Counted from the stretch's first letter, positions 1-9,639 are shown. The stretch: DNA of 64,000 nucleotides from MGIIb-O1 sp002457595 (GCA_045568115.1 JBJLBO010000001.1:496001-560000), one strand, 5' to 3'. Program-made: numbers and translations. The notes: generated by a model not told the origin, from the sequence alone.

Positions 1-1292
1 TCAACTGTAGTGAGGCCATTTTCTCCTAAACTGCCAGTCCCATCCGCCAGAGTACTATCAGTTCTGATCGTAACATCCACTTGTGAGGGAAGGATATTTG
101 ATAATCGATTAGGATGAATTGCTGCTTCAATATAGGCAACCTCCCAAACATCACGCTCATCTTGAGAGTCAGGTGGTGAAAAGTGAACATAACCAAATCC
201 GGCAGTAACCCCACAACCAATCTCACTCGAAGGTAAAGTCGTTAACTCGATTGGTGAATAGTCATCAGGACAATCTGTTTGACCCTGATTATCCATCGAA
301 ATCTGATATGGAGATGCAATTGAAGCTATAGTTACACTACTATCATCTCCCAGTCCTAGTCCGAGTATTAATGTGGCAATGCTACTCAAAAACTCTCCTG
401 CAACTCCGGAGATATCAAAATTAAATCGCTCTAGACCCACACCAAGTGTAAATTCATATGGCGTATGGGTAAACTTTGAATCAATAACCCAAACATAACT
501 CTCACCCTCACTTAGTATTCCATCTGAATAAGCGAAAGCCTTGAGCAAAGAAACTTCAAGAGTTTCTAAATTATCCCAATCCGAATCGGTTAGACTGGAT
601 TGAAGAACTGAAATTCGATAATCTAGTTGAGCGGCTGCAGAAACTGTTGAACCATCCAAATCAAGGTCGTTAAGACTTACACTCAACCCGACTTGGAGAT
701 CATCATCACCATCATCATCAATGTCAACTTGATGGAGGAATGCCTCTGTTTCTGAATCGAGGAATGAGAGTAAAGTTGTAGTAAATGTAATTGTCTCAAA
801 TTTCTCCACGACATTCCCATCATTGTCAATATAACGAGTCCAAATAACATAGTCTGTCAAATTGAAAAGAGTTGTCCAGATTGTTCTAACTTCACCAGGA
901 GGGCGGCTGCTCTCATTTGTAAGCAATTCATAGGGCTCAGGATGAATTACTTGCGGTGCGTTTGTATTGACTAAACTGACCTCATCCAATGCTTCATCAA
1001 TATCGTGTAATGGATCAGCGACCGAAGTATTTTGGATTCCTAACTTGAGTTGCTCAAGCATTGGACTTGCTAATTGTCCAATAGCATTTGAGTCAATAAC
1101 TTCATTTCTTTCCTCTAAAACTGTAGATAATTCATTGAGAATTTCAAAATCCTTAGATTCAATTCGGGACTCGGCGTTTACCTCAACTAACGGTGTAATA
1201 GTAGGAAGAAGGAACAATGCTACTATGAGAATTGTATGTGAGAGATTGACGGTCGGCGTAGTTCGAATCAATCGAACAGCGCCATTGCTCAT
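1..1292 (-). CDS. Large secreted protein, N-terminal part (runs off left edge)
   Basis: An open frame continues without a stop from the ATG at 1292 to the window edge, giving about 430 residues with no C-terminus. The start is supported by an upstream GAGGTGATGAT ribosome-binding site. The N-terminus has a basic stretch followed by a hydrophobic signal-peptide core (ILIVALFLLP) and a likely cleavage site near VNAES. The rest is acidic, Asp/Asn/Thr rich, with an Asp-rich DIDDDGDDD patch of the calcium-binding kind common in marine archaeal surface proteins. No family is recognised. It lies upstream of another exported protein on the same strand, so both may belong to the cell envelope. Confidence 0.72.
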   Translation of the reverse strand, partial: MSNGAVRLIRTTPTVNLSHTILIVALFLLPTITPLVEVNAESRIESKDFEILNELSTVLEERNEVIDSNAIGQLASPMLEQLKLGIQNTSVADPLHDIDEALDEVSLVNTNAPQVIHPEPYELLTNESSRPPGEVRTIWTTLFNLTDYVIWTRYIDNDGNVVEKFETITFTTTLLSFLDSETEAFLHQVDIDDDGDDDLQVGLSVSLNDLDLDGSTVSAAAQLDYRISVLQSSLTDSDWDNLETLEVSLLKAFAYSDGILSEGESYVWVIDSKFTHTPYEFTLGVGLERFNFDISGVAGEFLSSIATLILGLGLGDDSSVTIASIASPYQISMDNQGQTDCPDDYSPIELTTLPSSEIGCGVTAGFGYVHFSPPDSQDERDVWEVAYIEAAIHPNRLSNILPSQVDVTIRTDSTLADGTGSLGENGLTTV

Positions 1293-1379
1293 ATCATCAC
1301 CTCTATCAGGTGCGATTTAGGGTCTTGGGCTGCAAGGGCACTCAATGATTCATCTTTGGACGGAAATGAATTAGCCAAT

Positions 1380-3869
1380 TCATTCTAATTTTACCGTTTG
1401 AATGGAGCCACATGAAGGACAAGCGGCTCTTACAACATCATGACCTTCTGGGAGAATAATCTCAAATCTCTGTTCACAATCACTACAGTCTTGTTGAACT
1501 GTTCTATCTTCTTGTAATTCAGAAGAGTCCTCTGCTTCTTTATCCAAGTTTTTGTCTTCTTCTAGATTGTCATCTTCAGGTTCATCTATAGTAGGAGGTG
1601 GTGGAACTGGAAGTTCTTCTTCTTCGAATTCGGACACATCTGAGTTCCACATCTCCTCCGAATCATGATTGTCACTATTATGAGAAAACTCAACTACATC
1701 ATCCTCAACGACCTCGTCTTCATCTGTAGAAAATTGGGCCAGTAAATCTGCTGCTGGACTAGAAACCTTAGTCGATTCGATTGGAGTTGGAGAATTAATG
1801 AGGGCTTCAATATCAACTTCATCTATCGCATCATCAATAGAAATTGAATCAACTGGATTTGGACTACCCGACATCCCCGATGCGAATTGCCCAAAAGAGG
1901 ATGCAGAGGGGGTTGGAGCGGGTTGATTGAAGGCTGAATTGCCACCATACATTGCTTTCTGTTCCTCAATAGTCAACTCTCTCGGTTTTTCTTCGTCAGC
2001 AGCTTCTTGCTCGGCTAGAAGTAACTTAAGGCGTTCATTCGTCATTCTTCGCCATGAAATTAGACCAACCAAGGCGACAATGAATATGACAATCAGTATT
2101 ATCAATCCTACCAACAAATATGGATTCATACCAAATATGCTATTATCATTAGTAGAATCTTTTACAGATACGAAATATGTAATTTGAGATGGAATCCCCG
2201 CATCATTTGTAATGGTGCAAACAACCTCAAATGACCCACTGTTTTCAAATGTGAATGATACCGGATTACCCGTTGCATCAACATCATTACTCGTATCGCC
2301 ATCTTCATCTATCCCATCCGAGTCAATATCAAAATCCCAAGAATATTGAAGATTAATTGATTCAGAATCAGTAGCATCGGCAATAAACTCGTAGGGAGTT
2401 CCGGAACTAACTGAAATTTCGTGGATTTTCTCGATGACGAGAGGAGGAGATGAATCATACAACTCAACATTGATGGATTCCTCACTAATTAGACCACCAT
2501 TGTCGGTAACTCTCAATGTGACAGTGTAGTTTCCTGCAAGATATGTTGTATTGAAACGGAAATTGAATGCAGTTCCGTCTTGCCAATTAGTTGCTCCAAA
2601 GGATTCTACAACTGAATCGTCTAATAACCATTCAACTTTTGATATCCCCCAATTGTCCTGAATAGTCGCAAAAAGAACTAATTCGTCATCGAAGTCTCTG
2701 CGAATGATATCTGAATTAGAAAGAGAAATTTCTGGATTTGAGATGTCTTTAACTTCAATTAATTGATCGGTGGTAGCACTGCGACCATCCTGAGAAATTA
2801 CTCGCAAACGAACACTTACATTTGTTGGTTCATCCCAACTGATGCTTACAGTCACCCCAACAGTATCATCAACCCCATCACCATTAGTATCCCAGTGAAA
2901 TTCAGTTGCTTCAATTTGATCTGAACTATTCGGAGTATTCGAAGCATCGAGGATGACATTGGCCCCCACATCAACCAATGCAAGACTTTCAGAATCGGTA
3001 ATAATTGGATTAACGACTGGAGTCAAGGAGATTACTACTGTTGTTGCAACAAATCCGGTTCCTGCACCTCCACCAGCAGGACCAGGATGGTTATCGACTG
3101 CTATGTACAAATCCTGACCCTCATACTGTTCGGTCACAGCCCAAGAAGTTGAGCGTTCTTCCAAAATTAGTAACATTTCTGTTCCTGAAATATAAGTTGT
3201 CGCAGTTCCATCTAATACGTAATTATCACGTTGAGCTTTTGTCATAATAAATATATCCGGAGCACCTTGCATTGTAGTGGCAAACATATTGATTATAGTT
3301 CCATAATCTAGAGAAAGAGGGCCCGCAATAATATTGTGTGTACCAGTTTCTAGGCGGACTATTGAATCGACAATTCCGAAATTAGGGCTAGGAACTGTCT
3401 CAATATTCAAAGTGACTGCTGCAATACTTCCTCCTTGAGCTCCACTTCCATTATCTTGAGGATGAGCCATATTATCTAGCACGAGATACCAAGCCGTTGC
3501 ATCTCTATCAGAAGGAGTGGTCCAATGCCAGCTTCCATTCCCTGAGAAGGATTCGAAAACTGATTCGGATTGCCAAACTGAATCAAGACGGTAATTTTGT
3601 TCATTCTGGTAAACAGTAACAGAATTTGCATCGAATAATAAAATGTCAATCGCAACATCTGAATCAATATCAAAAGAAAGAGTTTCACCAGGTGAAAGAA
3701 TACCAAGATCAACACGAACACAGGTTCCATCATCTAGAGGCCAATTCGCTGGTAACATATCTGTGTCTGCTGGAGTACAGGAAATTACTCCCTTCGAAGT
3801 GGCCTCAACAAAAGGGGCAGAAGTTGCCAAAAGAAGCAACAGAAGAACCCCGGCCGAGATGCGACGCAT
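1380..3869 (-). CDS. Membrane-anchored extracellular protein with PKD-like domains and a cytoplasmic acidic/zinc-ribbon tail
   Basis: From the ATG at 3869 the protein begins MRRISAGVLLLLLLATS, a clear signal peptide; the frame is open up to a TTG at 3920, but that start would bury the signal. About 590 extracytoplasmic residues follow, including PKD/Ig-like beta-sandwich segments (patterns such as FHWDTNGDGVDD, YSWDFDIDSDG and VTLRVTDNGG). Next comes one strong membrane helix (YLLVGLIILIVIFIVALVGLI), then a cytoplasmic tail rich in Glu/Asp/Pro. The extreme C-terminus carries two CxxC pairs (CSDC and CPSC), resembling a zinc ribbon. The inside-out layout suggests an envelope receptor or scaffold; the function is unknown. 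Confidence 0.8.
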   Translation of the reverse strand: MRRISAGVLLLLLLATSAPFVEATSKGVISCTPADTDMLPANWPLDDGTCVRVDLGILSPGETLSFDIDSDVAIDILLFDANSVTVYQNEQNYRLDSVWQSESVFESFSGNGSWHWTTPSDRDATAWYLVLDNMAHPQDNGSGAQGGSIAAVTLNIETVPSPNFGIVDSIVRLETGTHNIIAGPLSLDYGTIINMFATTMQGAPDIFIMTKAQRDNYVLDGTATTYISGTEMLLILEERSTSWAVTEQYEGQDLYIAVDNHPGPAGGGAGTGFVATTVVISLTPVVNPIITDSESLALVDVGANVILDASNTPNSSDQIEATEFHWDTNGDGVDDTVGVTVSISWDEPTNVSVRLRVISQDGRSATTDQLIEVKDISNPEISLSNSDIIRRDFDDELVLFATIQDNWGISKVEWLLDDSVVESFGATNWQDGTAFNFRFNTTYLAGNYTVTLRVTDNGGLISEESINVELYDSSPPLVIEKIHEISVSSGTPYEFIADATDSESINLQYSWDFDIDSDGIDEDGDTSNDVDATGNPVSFTFENSGSFEVVCTITNDAGIPSQITYFVSVKDSTNDNSIFGMNPYLLVGLIILIVIFIVALVGLISWRRMTNERLKLLLAEQEAADEEKPRELTIEEQKAMYGGNSAFNQPAPTPSASSFGQFASGMSGSPNPVDSISIDDAIDEVDIEALINSPTPIESTKVSSPAADLLAQFSTDEDEVVEDDVVEFSHNSDNHDSEEMWNSDVSEFEEEELPVPPPPTIDEPEDDNLEEDKNLDKEAEDSSELQEDRTVQQDCSDCEQRFEIILPEGHDVVRAACPSCGSIQTVKLE

Positions 3870-3954
3870 TGCGTAGGCGTTTGCCCACACCTTTTGAATC
3901 GTATCGTAACTTCGTTCCAATTAGTATCATCGAAAAAATCAATTTCTCGAATGA

Positions 3955-4206
3955 TTAATCGCGAGGGATAGGAGTAGGTGGGAACCAACGCAGCACTACT
4001 ACATCGCCAACTGAGCGCACCCAATTCCAAGGAATTGCAACGTGTACTCTCCCTTCAACCAAATCAGAAGGTGGGTCGGCGACGAAAATATGTGTGCACA
4101 CCCAATCATCCGTGTCGATGATAGTATCGTGCACTGTACCAAGCAATCTACCACTCGGCAAAATCACCGGTAGATTACGAACAGAACTGACTTCCGCCTC
4201 AACCAT
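3955..4206 (-). CDS. PRC-barrel domain protein
   Basis: This 83-residue protein consists almost entirely of a PRC-barrel fold: a first strand pair (LPVILPSGRLLGTVHDTIID) followed by a second half ending in IPWNWVRSVGDVVVLR, the usual pattern in which a site near the C-terminus says how the barrel closes. Archaeal stand-alone PRC-barrel proteins are small cytosolic adaptors; some have been linked to RNA metabolism or, in haloarchaea, to cell division (CdpB proteins that bind SepF). Two FtsZ genes occur in this window, one about 1 kb away, so a division role is conceivable but is only inference. Confidence 0.75.
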   Translation of the reverse strand: MVEAEVSSVRNLPVILPSGRLLGTVHDTIIDTDDWVCTHIFVADPPSDLVEGRVHVAIPWNWVRSVGDVVVLRWFPPTPIPRD

Positions 4207-4363
4207 CTATTGTGCGGGCGCAGCAGGAAGTCATCAACTTTCGTCTAAATGAAAGAAACTACAGGCAATCTGCCCGTGGGAGTAATTTAGCCAAACCTCA
4301 CTCTGTTGATAATGCATTATCGAAGAATAAAATCAGAACTTCTCAATATTTCGAACTAAGCAA

Positions 4364-4951
4364 TCACTTGCCGAGATTCTTGTTGGCCTTCAAGGATGGG
4401 CGGAGTTTCTCAGCACCCTTACCCTTGTTGTAAAGACCTCGACCACGCTTTCCAGCACTGGTCATTCCACGCTCTGCGCGACCTCGGTGACTGTTACCCT
4501 CAGCAATCCAGCCGAGTTGCTTGTCGGACTTGATTGCAGGGTGATGTGGATCAATCATGATGACTTCGAAGAATTTGTTCTTACCATCTTCGCCAACCCA
4601 GTACGAGTTTAGAACCTCAAGGTTAGGGTAGCGCTTACTGGTGCGCTCCTCAGCCATTCTTTGAGTGGACTTTGCCATTGTGATTTTCTTGATACCGGCC
4701 TTAGATGGCTTGCGCTTCATGTGAATCTTACCCTTACGAAGGCCACCACGACGAATCCGTGTGCGCACAACGGTAACTCCCTGCTTCGACTTGTAGCCGA
4801 GGCGGCGAGCTGCATCGAGGCGAGTTGGGCGCTCGACGCGCTGGAATACAGGTTCTCGGCGCCATCCTGCCATACGGTTGCGGCGGTAGGTGGGTGGAAT
4901 GTTCTCTTTCGGCTTCTTCCAAACCGAATTGATATGCTTCATGACACCCAT
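4364..4951 (-). CDS. rpl15e: 50S ribosomal protein L15e
   Basis: The protein matches archaeal/eukaryotic L15e over its length: N-terminal KHINSVWKKPKE, the central LDAARRLGYKSKQG segment, a basic VVRTRIRRGGLRKGK stretch, LNSYWVGEDGKNKFFEVIMIDP and the C-terminal GMTSAGKRGRGL. L15e sits in the large subunit core near the exit tunnel. The frame is open further upstream to 5017, but the ATG at 4951 has GGAGG 8 bases before it and gives the family's usual N-terminus (MGV-KHI), so that start was chosen. The tRNA-Tyr gene lies immediately upstream on the same strand. Confidence 0.95.
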   Translation of the reverse strand: MGVMKHINSVWKKPKENIPPTYRRNRMAGWRREPVFQRVERPTRLDAARRLGYKSKQGVTVVRTRIRRGGLRKGKIHMKRKPSKAGIKKITMAKSTQRMAEERTSKRYPNLEVLNSYWVGEDGKNKFFEVIMIDPHHPAIKSDKQLGWIAEGNSHRGRAERGMTSAGKRGRGLYNKGKGAEKLRPSLKANKNLGK

Positions 4952-5048
4952 GATTGACCCTCCAAGCATCCCGCCGACCTGACTCCCCTTTATGAGCCTA
5001 CTTACAACGATTAACAATTAAGAAGTACTGAACTGAATGAGGATATTG

Positions 5049-5152
5049 TGGTCCGCGCTCCCGGACTTGAACCGGGGACCCCCTGATGGCTGCCTACAAC
5101 CATGTGTTTCCAGTCTACAGTCAGGTGCTCTAGCCAACTGAGCTAAGCGCGG
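5049..5152 (-). tRNA. tRNA-Tyr (GUA), with a 27-nt intron; CCA encoded
   Basis: The 7-bp acceptor stem is perfect (CCGCGCT with AGCGCGG), the D stem is GCTC/GAGC, the anticodon stem CCTGA/TCAGG, and the T arm CCCGG-TTCAAGT-CCGGG. A genomic CCA follows the discriminator A. The loop reads CT-GTA-G, giving anticodon GUA. The sequence between positions 37 and 38 (plus-strand 5088-5114) is an intron at the canonical archaeal site. It forms a bulge-helix-bulge: CTGT (32-35) pairs with GCAG of the intron, leaving 3-nt bulges AG|A and CC|A that are cut by the splicing endonuclease. The mature tRNA would be 73 nt plus CCA. Confidence 0.94.
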
Positions 5153-5326
5153 TACGGTCTGTTCGGGCGACCTCCTGTTTATCTCGCTTTCCGGTTGAAC
5201 GGCCGAACCTCGTGCCTCTGATAATCGCACTTTGAACCCTCACTCTTCCCTCAACGGTTAAGAAGGCTAGAAATTCACTTCGGCGACGTAAGGCGTAGCG
5301 CCAAAGAGATGCACGGAGGAAACGGG

Positions 5327-6454
5327 ATGGGGGATGGTTCGATTTCTGATATGAGTGGAGACTCTCCAAAAGTGTCTGGCGGACGCATTCCAACAGCACT
5401 CACAGACCGTGAACTGGAAGCCTTCGGGCCGCCAGATCCTCGCATCCTAGTTTGTGGATGTGGAGGTTCAGGAAATAACACCATGAATCGCATTACTCAC
5501 ATTGGTGTTGAGGGAGCGATAACTGTTGCAATCAATACAGACAAACAACACCTAGACCACACCAGAGCTCAGCAGAAATTGCTAGTTGGCCGTCACATTA
5601 CCCGTGGTCTTGGGGCGGGCGGGGATCCAATTACTGGACGACGTTGTGCAGAAGCTGGTCGAGATGTCATTGGGCGAATAGTGTCCGGTTCCGATTTGGT
5701 ATTCGTTACTGCAGGACTTGGTGGAGGAACCGGAACCGGAATCGCACCGATTGTAGCAGAAGAAGCAAAGCGCTCGGGCGCTTTGGTGGTTGCAATCGTT
5801 ACTACTCCATTTTCAGTTGAGAGACGTATGCGAATGCAACGCGCTCTCGAGGGACTAGACATGTTGCGCAAGGCTGCTGATGCTGTTCTCGTTCTAGATA
5901 ACAATCGTCTACTTCACTACGTACCCAATCTACCTCTTGATGAGGCATTCTCAATTATGGACCAATTAATTGCTGAAATTGTCAAGGGAATCGTCGAGAC
6001 AATTACCCTTCCAAGTCTAATCAACCTTGATTTCGCTGATGTTCGAGCGATAATGAAGGGAGGCGGCGTTACTATGATGCTCTATGGTGAGAGTGACCAA
6101 GGAGCAGAAGAAGTCGTTCACGAATCTCTGAACCATCCACTGTTAGATATCGAAATCGAGGGTGCAACGGGAGCATTGATTCACGTAACGGGAGGACCTT
6201 ACATGACTTTAGAACAGGCGAATCAGGTCTGTGACTTGATGACTGCAAGGCTATCACCAGATGCAAATGTTATCTTTGGGGCGCGTCAAGACCCTGCCTT
6301 TGGAGACACGATTAAGGTCATGTCAATTATTACTGGTGTTGCATCTGAAAGATTAGATCGCGAAATGATGAGTGCAGATATGCTAGGTGATGCATTAAAT
6401 ATCTCTAGACGTGGAAAACACAAGGAAGGCGGCAGTTTACAACGCTTTGATTGA
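5327..6454 (+). CDS. ftsZ: Cell division protein FtsZ (first paralogue)
   Basis: A tubulin/FtsZ GTPase of about 375 residues that polymerises into the division ring. It has the N-terminal Rossmann motif LVCGCGGSGNNT, the NTD residues that contact nucleotide, the tubulin signature GLGGGTGTG, and the T7-loop region NLDFADVRAIM. The frame extends to an ATG at 5309, but the ATG at 5327 has a GGAGG with a 7-base spacer and is preferred. It differs clearly in sequence from the second FtsZ encoded at 42.7 kb, matching the two-FtsZ (FtsZ1/FtsZ2) arrangement known in many euryarchaea. It stands alone, divergent from tRNA-Tyr and L15e. Confidence 0.95.
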   Translation: MGDGSISDMSGDSPKVSGGRIPTALTDRELEAFGPPDPRILVCGCGGSGNNTMNRITHIGVEGAITVAINTDKQHLDHTRAQQKLLVGRHITRGLGAGGDPITGRRCAEAGRDVIGRIVSGSDLVFVTAGLGGGTGTGIAPIVAEEAKRSGALVVAIVTTPFSVERRMRMQRALEGLDMLRKAADAVLVLDNNRLLHYVPNLPLDEAFSIMDQLIAEIVKGIVETITLPSLINLDFADVRAIMKGGGVTMMLYGESDQGAEEVVHESLNHPLLDIEIEGATGALIHVTGGPYMTLEQANQVCDLMTARLSPDANVIFGARQDPAFGDTIKVMSIITGVASERLDREMMSADMLGDALNISRRGKHKEGGSLQRFD

Positions 6455-6504
6455 TGTTCCAATTGGTGCAAAGGCTCAAACCATACTCACTTTGAGACTG
6501 TATC

Positions 6505-7330
6505 ATGCAGGCACGACGCAGGTTACAGGCACTCGGCCTCGTTCTGATTCTAGCACTCAGTTCAACAGCGGCACCTGCATCTGCCCAGGCTGACGACCCA
6601 AAGCAACCTTCGGTTGACAATCCACACATGCATATTTGGGGGACAGAGCAATTAGACCAATGTTGGACTCATTTTGATAGAAATGACTCAGCTGGTTCTT
6701 CGCCAACGGGATACGGAGAGAAGGACATTTGCAGAGGGATCAACAGGTCGAAGTAGACTATACTTGCCGAATTCAATCTGGACAAACATTCAAGCAAGAT
6801 ATGTACCTTGATAATAATGGAACAATCACGATTGAGATGGCTTTCAGGATTTATTCAGCAAGATTGTACTGACACCTCAGAGTGCAAAAATCTAACGATT
6901 ACTCTCTACAAAGGCGTACTACTGAAGTTGCAATGTTTACTAAAGCGGTCGAAACTGTAAACAATTACGAGGACTTTGCAGTAAAGTTGGAATATTCCTG
7001 TAAATGAGACCATGTATCAGGTGGAATAAAAGCGGCGAGGAACCAGCTATCCGAGTTGAATACTCAGCCCCGAACAGGTCGGATTTTCATGTATCATCTT
7101 TGATTGTAGTGGAGAATTTCATGATGTATTATTCAGATAATGAAGATAATTACAGCGTTGAAGCAAACTTCCCTGTCGTTAACAAGACTGAACCTGGAAC
7201 CGACGGCGGTGATGGCGGTGGTATCGGTGGAGCAGTCGATGACGCACTACCCGGATTCGGATTAGCAGCGGGTGTTGCAGCCCTAGCAATGGCAGCAGTA
7301 GCAGCAGGTTCACGCCCACGCAAAGAATAG
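6505..7330 (+). pseudogene. Broken gene for a secreted PGF-CTERM surface protein
   Basis: An ATG at 6505 starts a good signal peptide (LGLVLILALSSTAAPASAQA), but that frame stops at 6754. Coherent protein continues in other frames: about 6725-6871 (QQVEVDYTCRIQSG...), a short piece near 6860 (QDCTDTSECKNLTITLYKG), then 6922-7005 (TEVAMFTKAVETVNNYEDFAVKLEYSC) and finally 7004-7330. The last piece ends with a Gly/Asp-rich spacer, then DALPGFG, a hydrophobic helix and a basic SRPRKE tail. That is a PGF-CTERM signal, which in haloarchaea is processed by archaeosortase A. At least four frame changes separate the two ends. Either the gene has decayed or the sequence carries clustered indel errors. 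Confidence 0.72.
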
Positions 7331-7385
7331 TCTAGTCAGCAAATATCACTCATAGAGCCCTTCTGAGAGATACTTGAGTCCTGAA

Positions 7386-8291
7386 TCAACGGCGAGTGCA
7401 ACTACAGTATGACCCGGTGCCGAGTTCAGCAGCAATTTCCAGCGCGCCTGCTACATTCATTCCAGTTGATGTTCCGGCGAATATCCCCTCTTCTCGAGTC
7501 AATCGAACTGCTAACTCTCTTGCTAGAGTCTCGTCAATTGCCCTCACTTCTTCACAGGGCTCGTCAATGAGATGAGGGGGTATGATTCCAAGCCCAATAC
7601 CTTCGACCTTATGAGCGCCTTTTCGCCCCTCGCTCAAGATAGGCGAAGTGGCTGGTTCAAGGCCAATGACCCGAGTGTTCAAACCTGCTTCACGCAAAGC
7701 CAGGCGGACTCCACAAAGTGAACCAGCGGTGCCTATTGAATCACAGAATGCGTGTATTGGACCGTCAACTTGTTCAATTATTTCTTCACCCAATTTTTTG
7801 AATCCCTGAATTATGTCTGTATTGTTTAATTGATCTGTAAAGTAGTAATTCTCATTCTCTGCTAACTCAGCAGCCCTATCTATCATCGATTGAATAACCT
7901 CGGCGGTAATCTTTCCATCTGGCGACTTGATTACTTCAAGATCAGCCCCAAAGGCATTCATTGTGTCAAGCTTCTCTTGTCCGAAACAATCTCCTGAAAT
8001 AATGTGAAAATGATACCCCTTGATGGCACAGATGAAAGCCAGAGATGCACCAGTACTACCACCTGAATATTCGACCACACTCATGCCTTCGATCAATTCT
8101 CCACGCGCTTCCGCACCCTCAATCATACCCAAGGCCATTCGGTCCTTCTTCGACCCTGTTGGATTGTAAAACTCCAATTTGACATAGATATCAGCACTTC
8201 CCTCGGGTACGATTCGATTTAATTTGACCAAAGGAGTGTTTCCAATGGCTTGAAGTGTTGAATTGACGGTTTTTGGAGGGCTACCAGTCAT
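7386..8291 (-). CDS. Cysteine synthase-family PLP enzyme, 3' end frameshifted
   Basis: A fold-type II PLP enzyme of the O-acetylserine sulfhydrylase/cystathionine beta-synthase family, which makes cysteine from an activated serine and sulfide. Visible motifs are GNTPLVKLNR, the PLP lysine in NPTGSKKDR, the substrate loop EYSGGSTGASLA (usual form TSGNTG), and HKVEGIGLGIIP. The present frame ends abnormally in GSYCSCTRR. One base out, after about 7415, the expected tail is readable (GHTVVALAVDSGLKYLSEGL, stop at 7346-7348), so a single extra base, possibly in a GGG run, breaks the last roughly 25 residues. If it is an error, the true gene is 7346-8291. Confidence 0.85.
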   Translation of the reverse strand: MTGSPPKTVNSTLQAIGNTPLVKLNRIVPEGSADIYVKLEFYNPTGSKKDRMALGMIEGAEARGELIEGMSVVEYSGGSTGASLAFICAIKGYHFHIISGDCFGQEKLDTMNAFGADLEVIKSPDGKITAEVIQSMIDRAAELAENENYYFTDQLNNTDIIQGFKKLGEEIIEQVDGPIHAFCDSIGTAGSLCGVRLALREAGLNTRVIGLEPATSPILSEGRKGAHKVEGIGLGIIPPHLIDEPCEEVRAIDETLARELAVRLTREEGIFAGTSTGMNVAGALEIAAELGTGSYCSCTRR

Positions 8292-8355
8292 GTTTCAACG
8301 AATCATTGATTGAATAAAAAGTCTTCAGAGGGCTCATTTTCATGATTTAGGTATA

Positions 8356-9612
8356 TTACAAGTCCTTTGCTGCAACGGTTGATTCCTCACCGGTACCTAG
8401 GTCTTTGATTCGCACTTTACCCACTGCCCATTCGTCTGGCATTACCATGACTAATCGGGATGCTCCGCACCTCTCAGCGTGCTTGAAAACCCACTTCATG
8501 CGCTTATCCTCAAGCACCAAGTCGACACTTCGACCGTTTGCCCTCAAAGCACTAGCAACCTGCATGGCTGCACCTCTCAATTTTGCACCCATACCGAATA
8601 CGACATCTGAAACTCCATTCGTCAAATCAGGAACCAAGCCTTTCTCGGCTAGTAATTCCATGACCACCATATCTCCGAAGCCAAAGCCTGTGGCGGGCAG
8701 ATCTTTTCCACCAAGTGTTCCAATCAACTTGTCATAGCGCCCGCCTCCACAAATTGCACGCAATTCTCCTGCACGGTCATGGGCCTCAAACACAGGTCCA
8801 GTGTAGTAAGCAAGGCCACGCACAACAGAAGCATCGAACTCTATCCATTCACTGATTCCATAGGCATCTGTCAGAGTGAACAATGCGTTCAATTCACCAA
8901 CTGCTGCACTGTCACCACCCAAAGCAGAAGCAAGACTGGATAAATCATTGATACTCAAAACTGATTGAATAGTTGAGATTGAAGATGATTCAAGGCCTAA
9001 TTCAGACAACTGCGCCTCGATTGCATCGGCAGGTAGTTTGTCCATTTTGTCAACAATAATGCACGTTTGAGCGAAAATGTCGCCTGAAATTCCCAGTGAG
9101 CCCAAGACTTCCTCTAACACCTTGCGACTGCTAACTCGAATAACCAGATCGGCTGAACCTAAGCCGACGCTTTGGAAGAACTGAACAAGAACTGAGAGAA
9201 GCTCTGCATCGGCCTCAACTCCATCCATTCCCCAGATGTCAACATTCCACTGGTAGTGCTCACGACCTCGGCCACGCTGGGTTCTCTCGTAGCGCCAACA
9301 TTGGGGAATCGAGTACCATTTGATTGGTAGAGCCAGAGCACCAGCTCTTGCCATCACCATCCTTGCCAATGAAGGAGTCATTTCTGGGCGCAAAGCCACC
9401 TTGCGCCCGCCCTTATCCTCGAAATTGTAGAGTTGTTGAGTGATTTCCTCTCCAGCCTTGCGCGTGTAGAGTTCTTCTGTCTCAAGAACGGGAGCATCAT
9501 ACTCCTCGAATCCGTGGGCTCGAGCCGCCGAATGGAAGCGCTCGAATAGCCAATTTCGAACGCGCATATCTTCGGGGTAGAAGTCGCGCGTTCCACGTAC
9601 TCCCTGAGTCAC
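8356..9612 (-). CDS. hisS: Histidine--tRNA ligase
   Basis: A class II aminoacyl-tRNA synthetase charging tRNA-His. N-terminal GTRDFYPEDMRVRNWLF is the family hallmark. Motif 1 lies near RKAGEEITQQLYNF, motif 2 is RYERTQRGRGREHYQWN, and the histidine-specific segments GLAYYTGPVFEA and CGGGRYDKL are intact. The C-terminal anticodon-binding domain is present (about residues 325-418). At 418 residues it is of normal length. The start is GTG at 9612. It is followed on the same strand by the cysteine synthase gene and preceded by the GtrA-like gene, so it may be part of a minus-strand transcript. Confidence 0.95.
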   Translation of the reverse strand: MTQGVRGTRDFYPEDMRVRNWLFERFHSAARAHGFEEYDAPVLETEELYTRKAGEEITQQLYNFEDKGGRKVALRPEMTPSLARMVMARAGALALPIKWYSIPQCWRYERTQRGRGREHYQWNVDIWGMDGVEADAELLSVLVQFFQSVGLGSADLVIRVSSRKVLEEVLGSLGISGDIFAQTCIIVDKMDKLPADAIEAQLSELGLESSSISTIQSVLSINDLSSLASALGGDSAAVGELNALFTLTDAYGISEWIEFDASVVRGLAYYTGPVFEAHDRAGELRAICGGGRYDKLIGTLGGKDLPATGFGFGDMVVMELLAEKGLVPDLTNGVSDVVFGMGAKLRGAAMQVASALRANGRSVDLVLEDKRMKWVFKHAERCGASRLVMVMPDEWAVGKVRIKDLGTGEESTVAAKDL

Positions 9613-9639
9613 AAAGGGAAAGGGGCGGCCATTTGTTCT

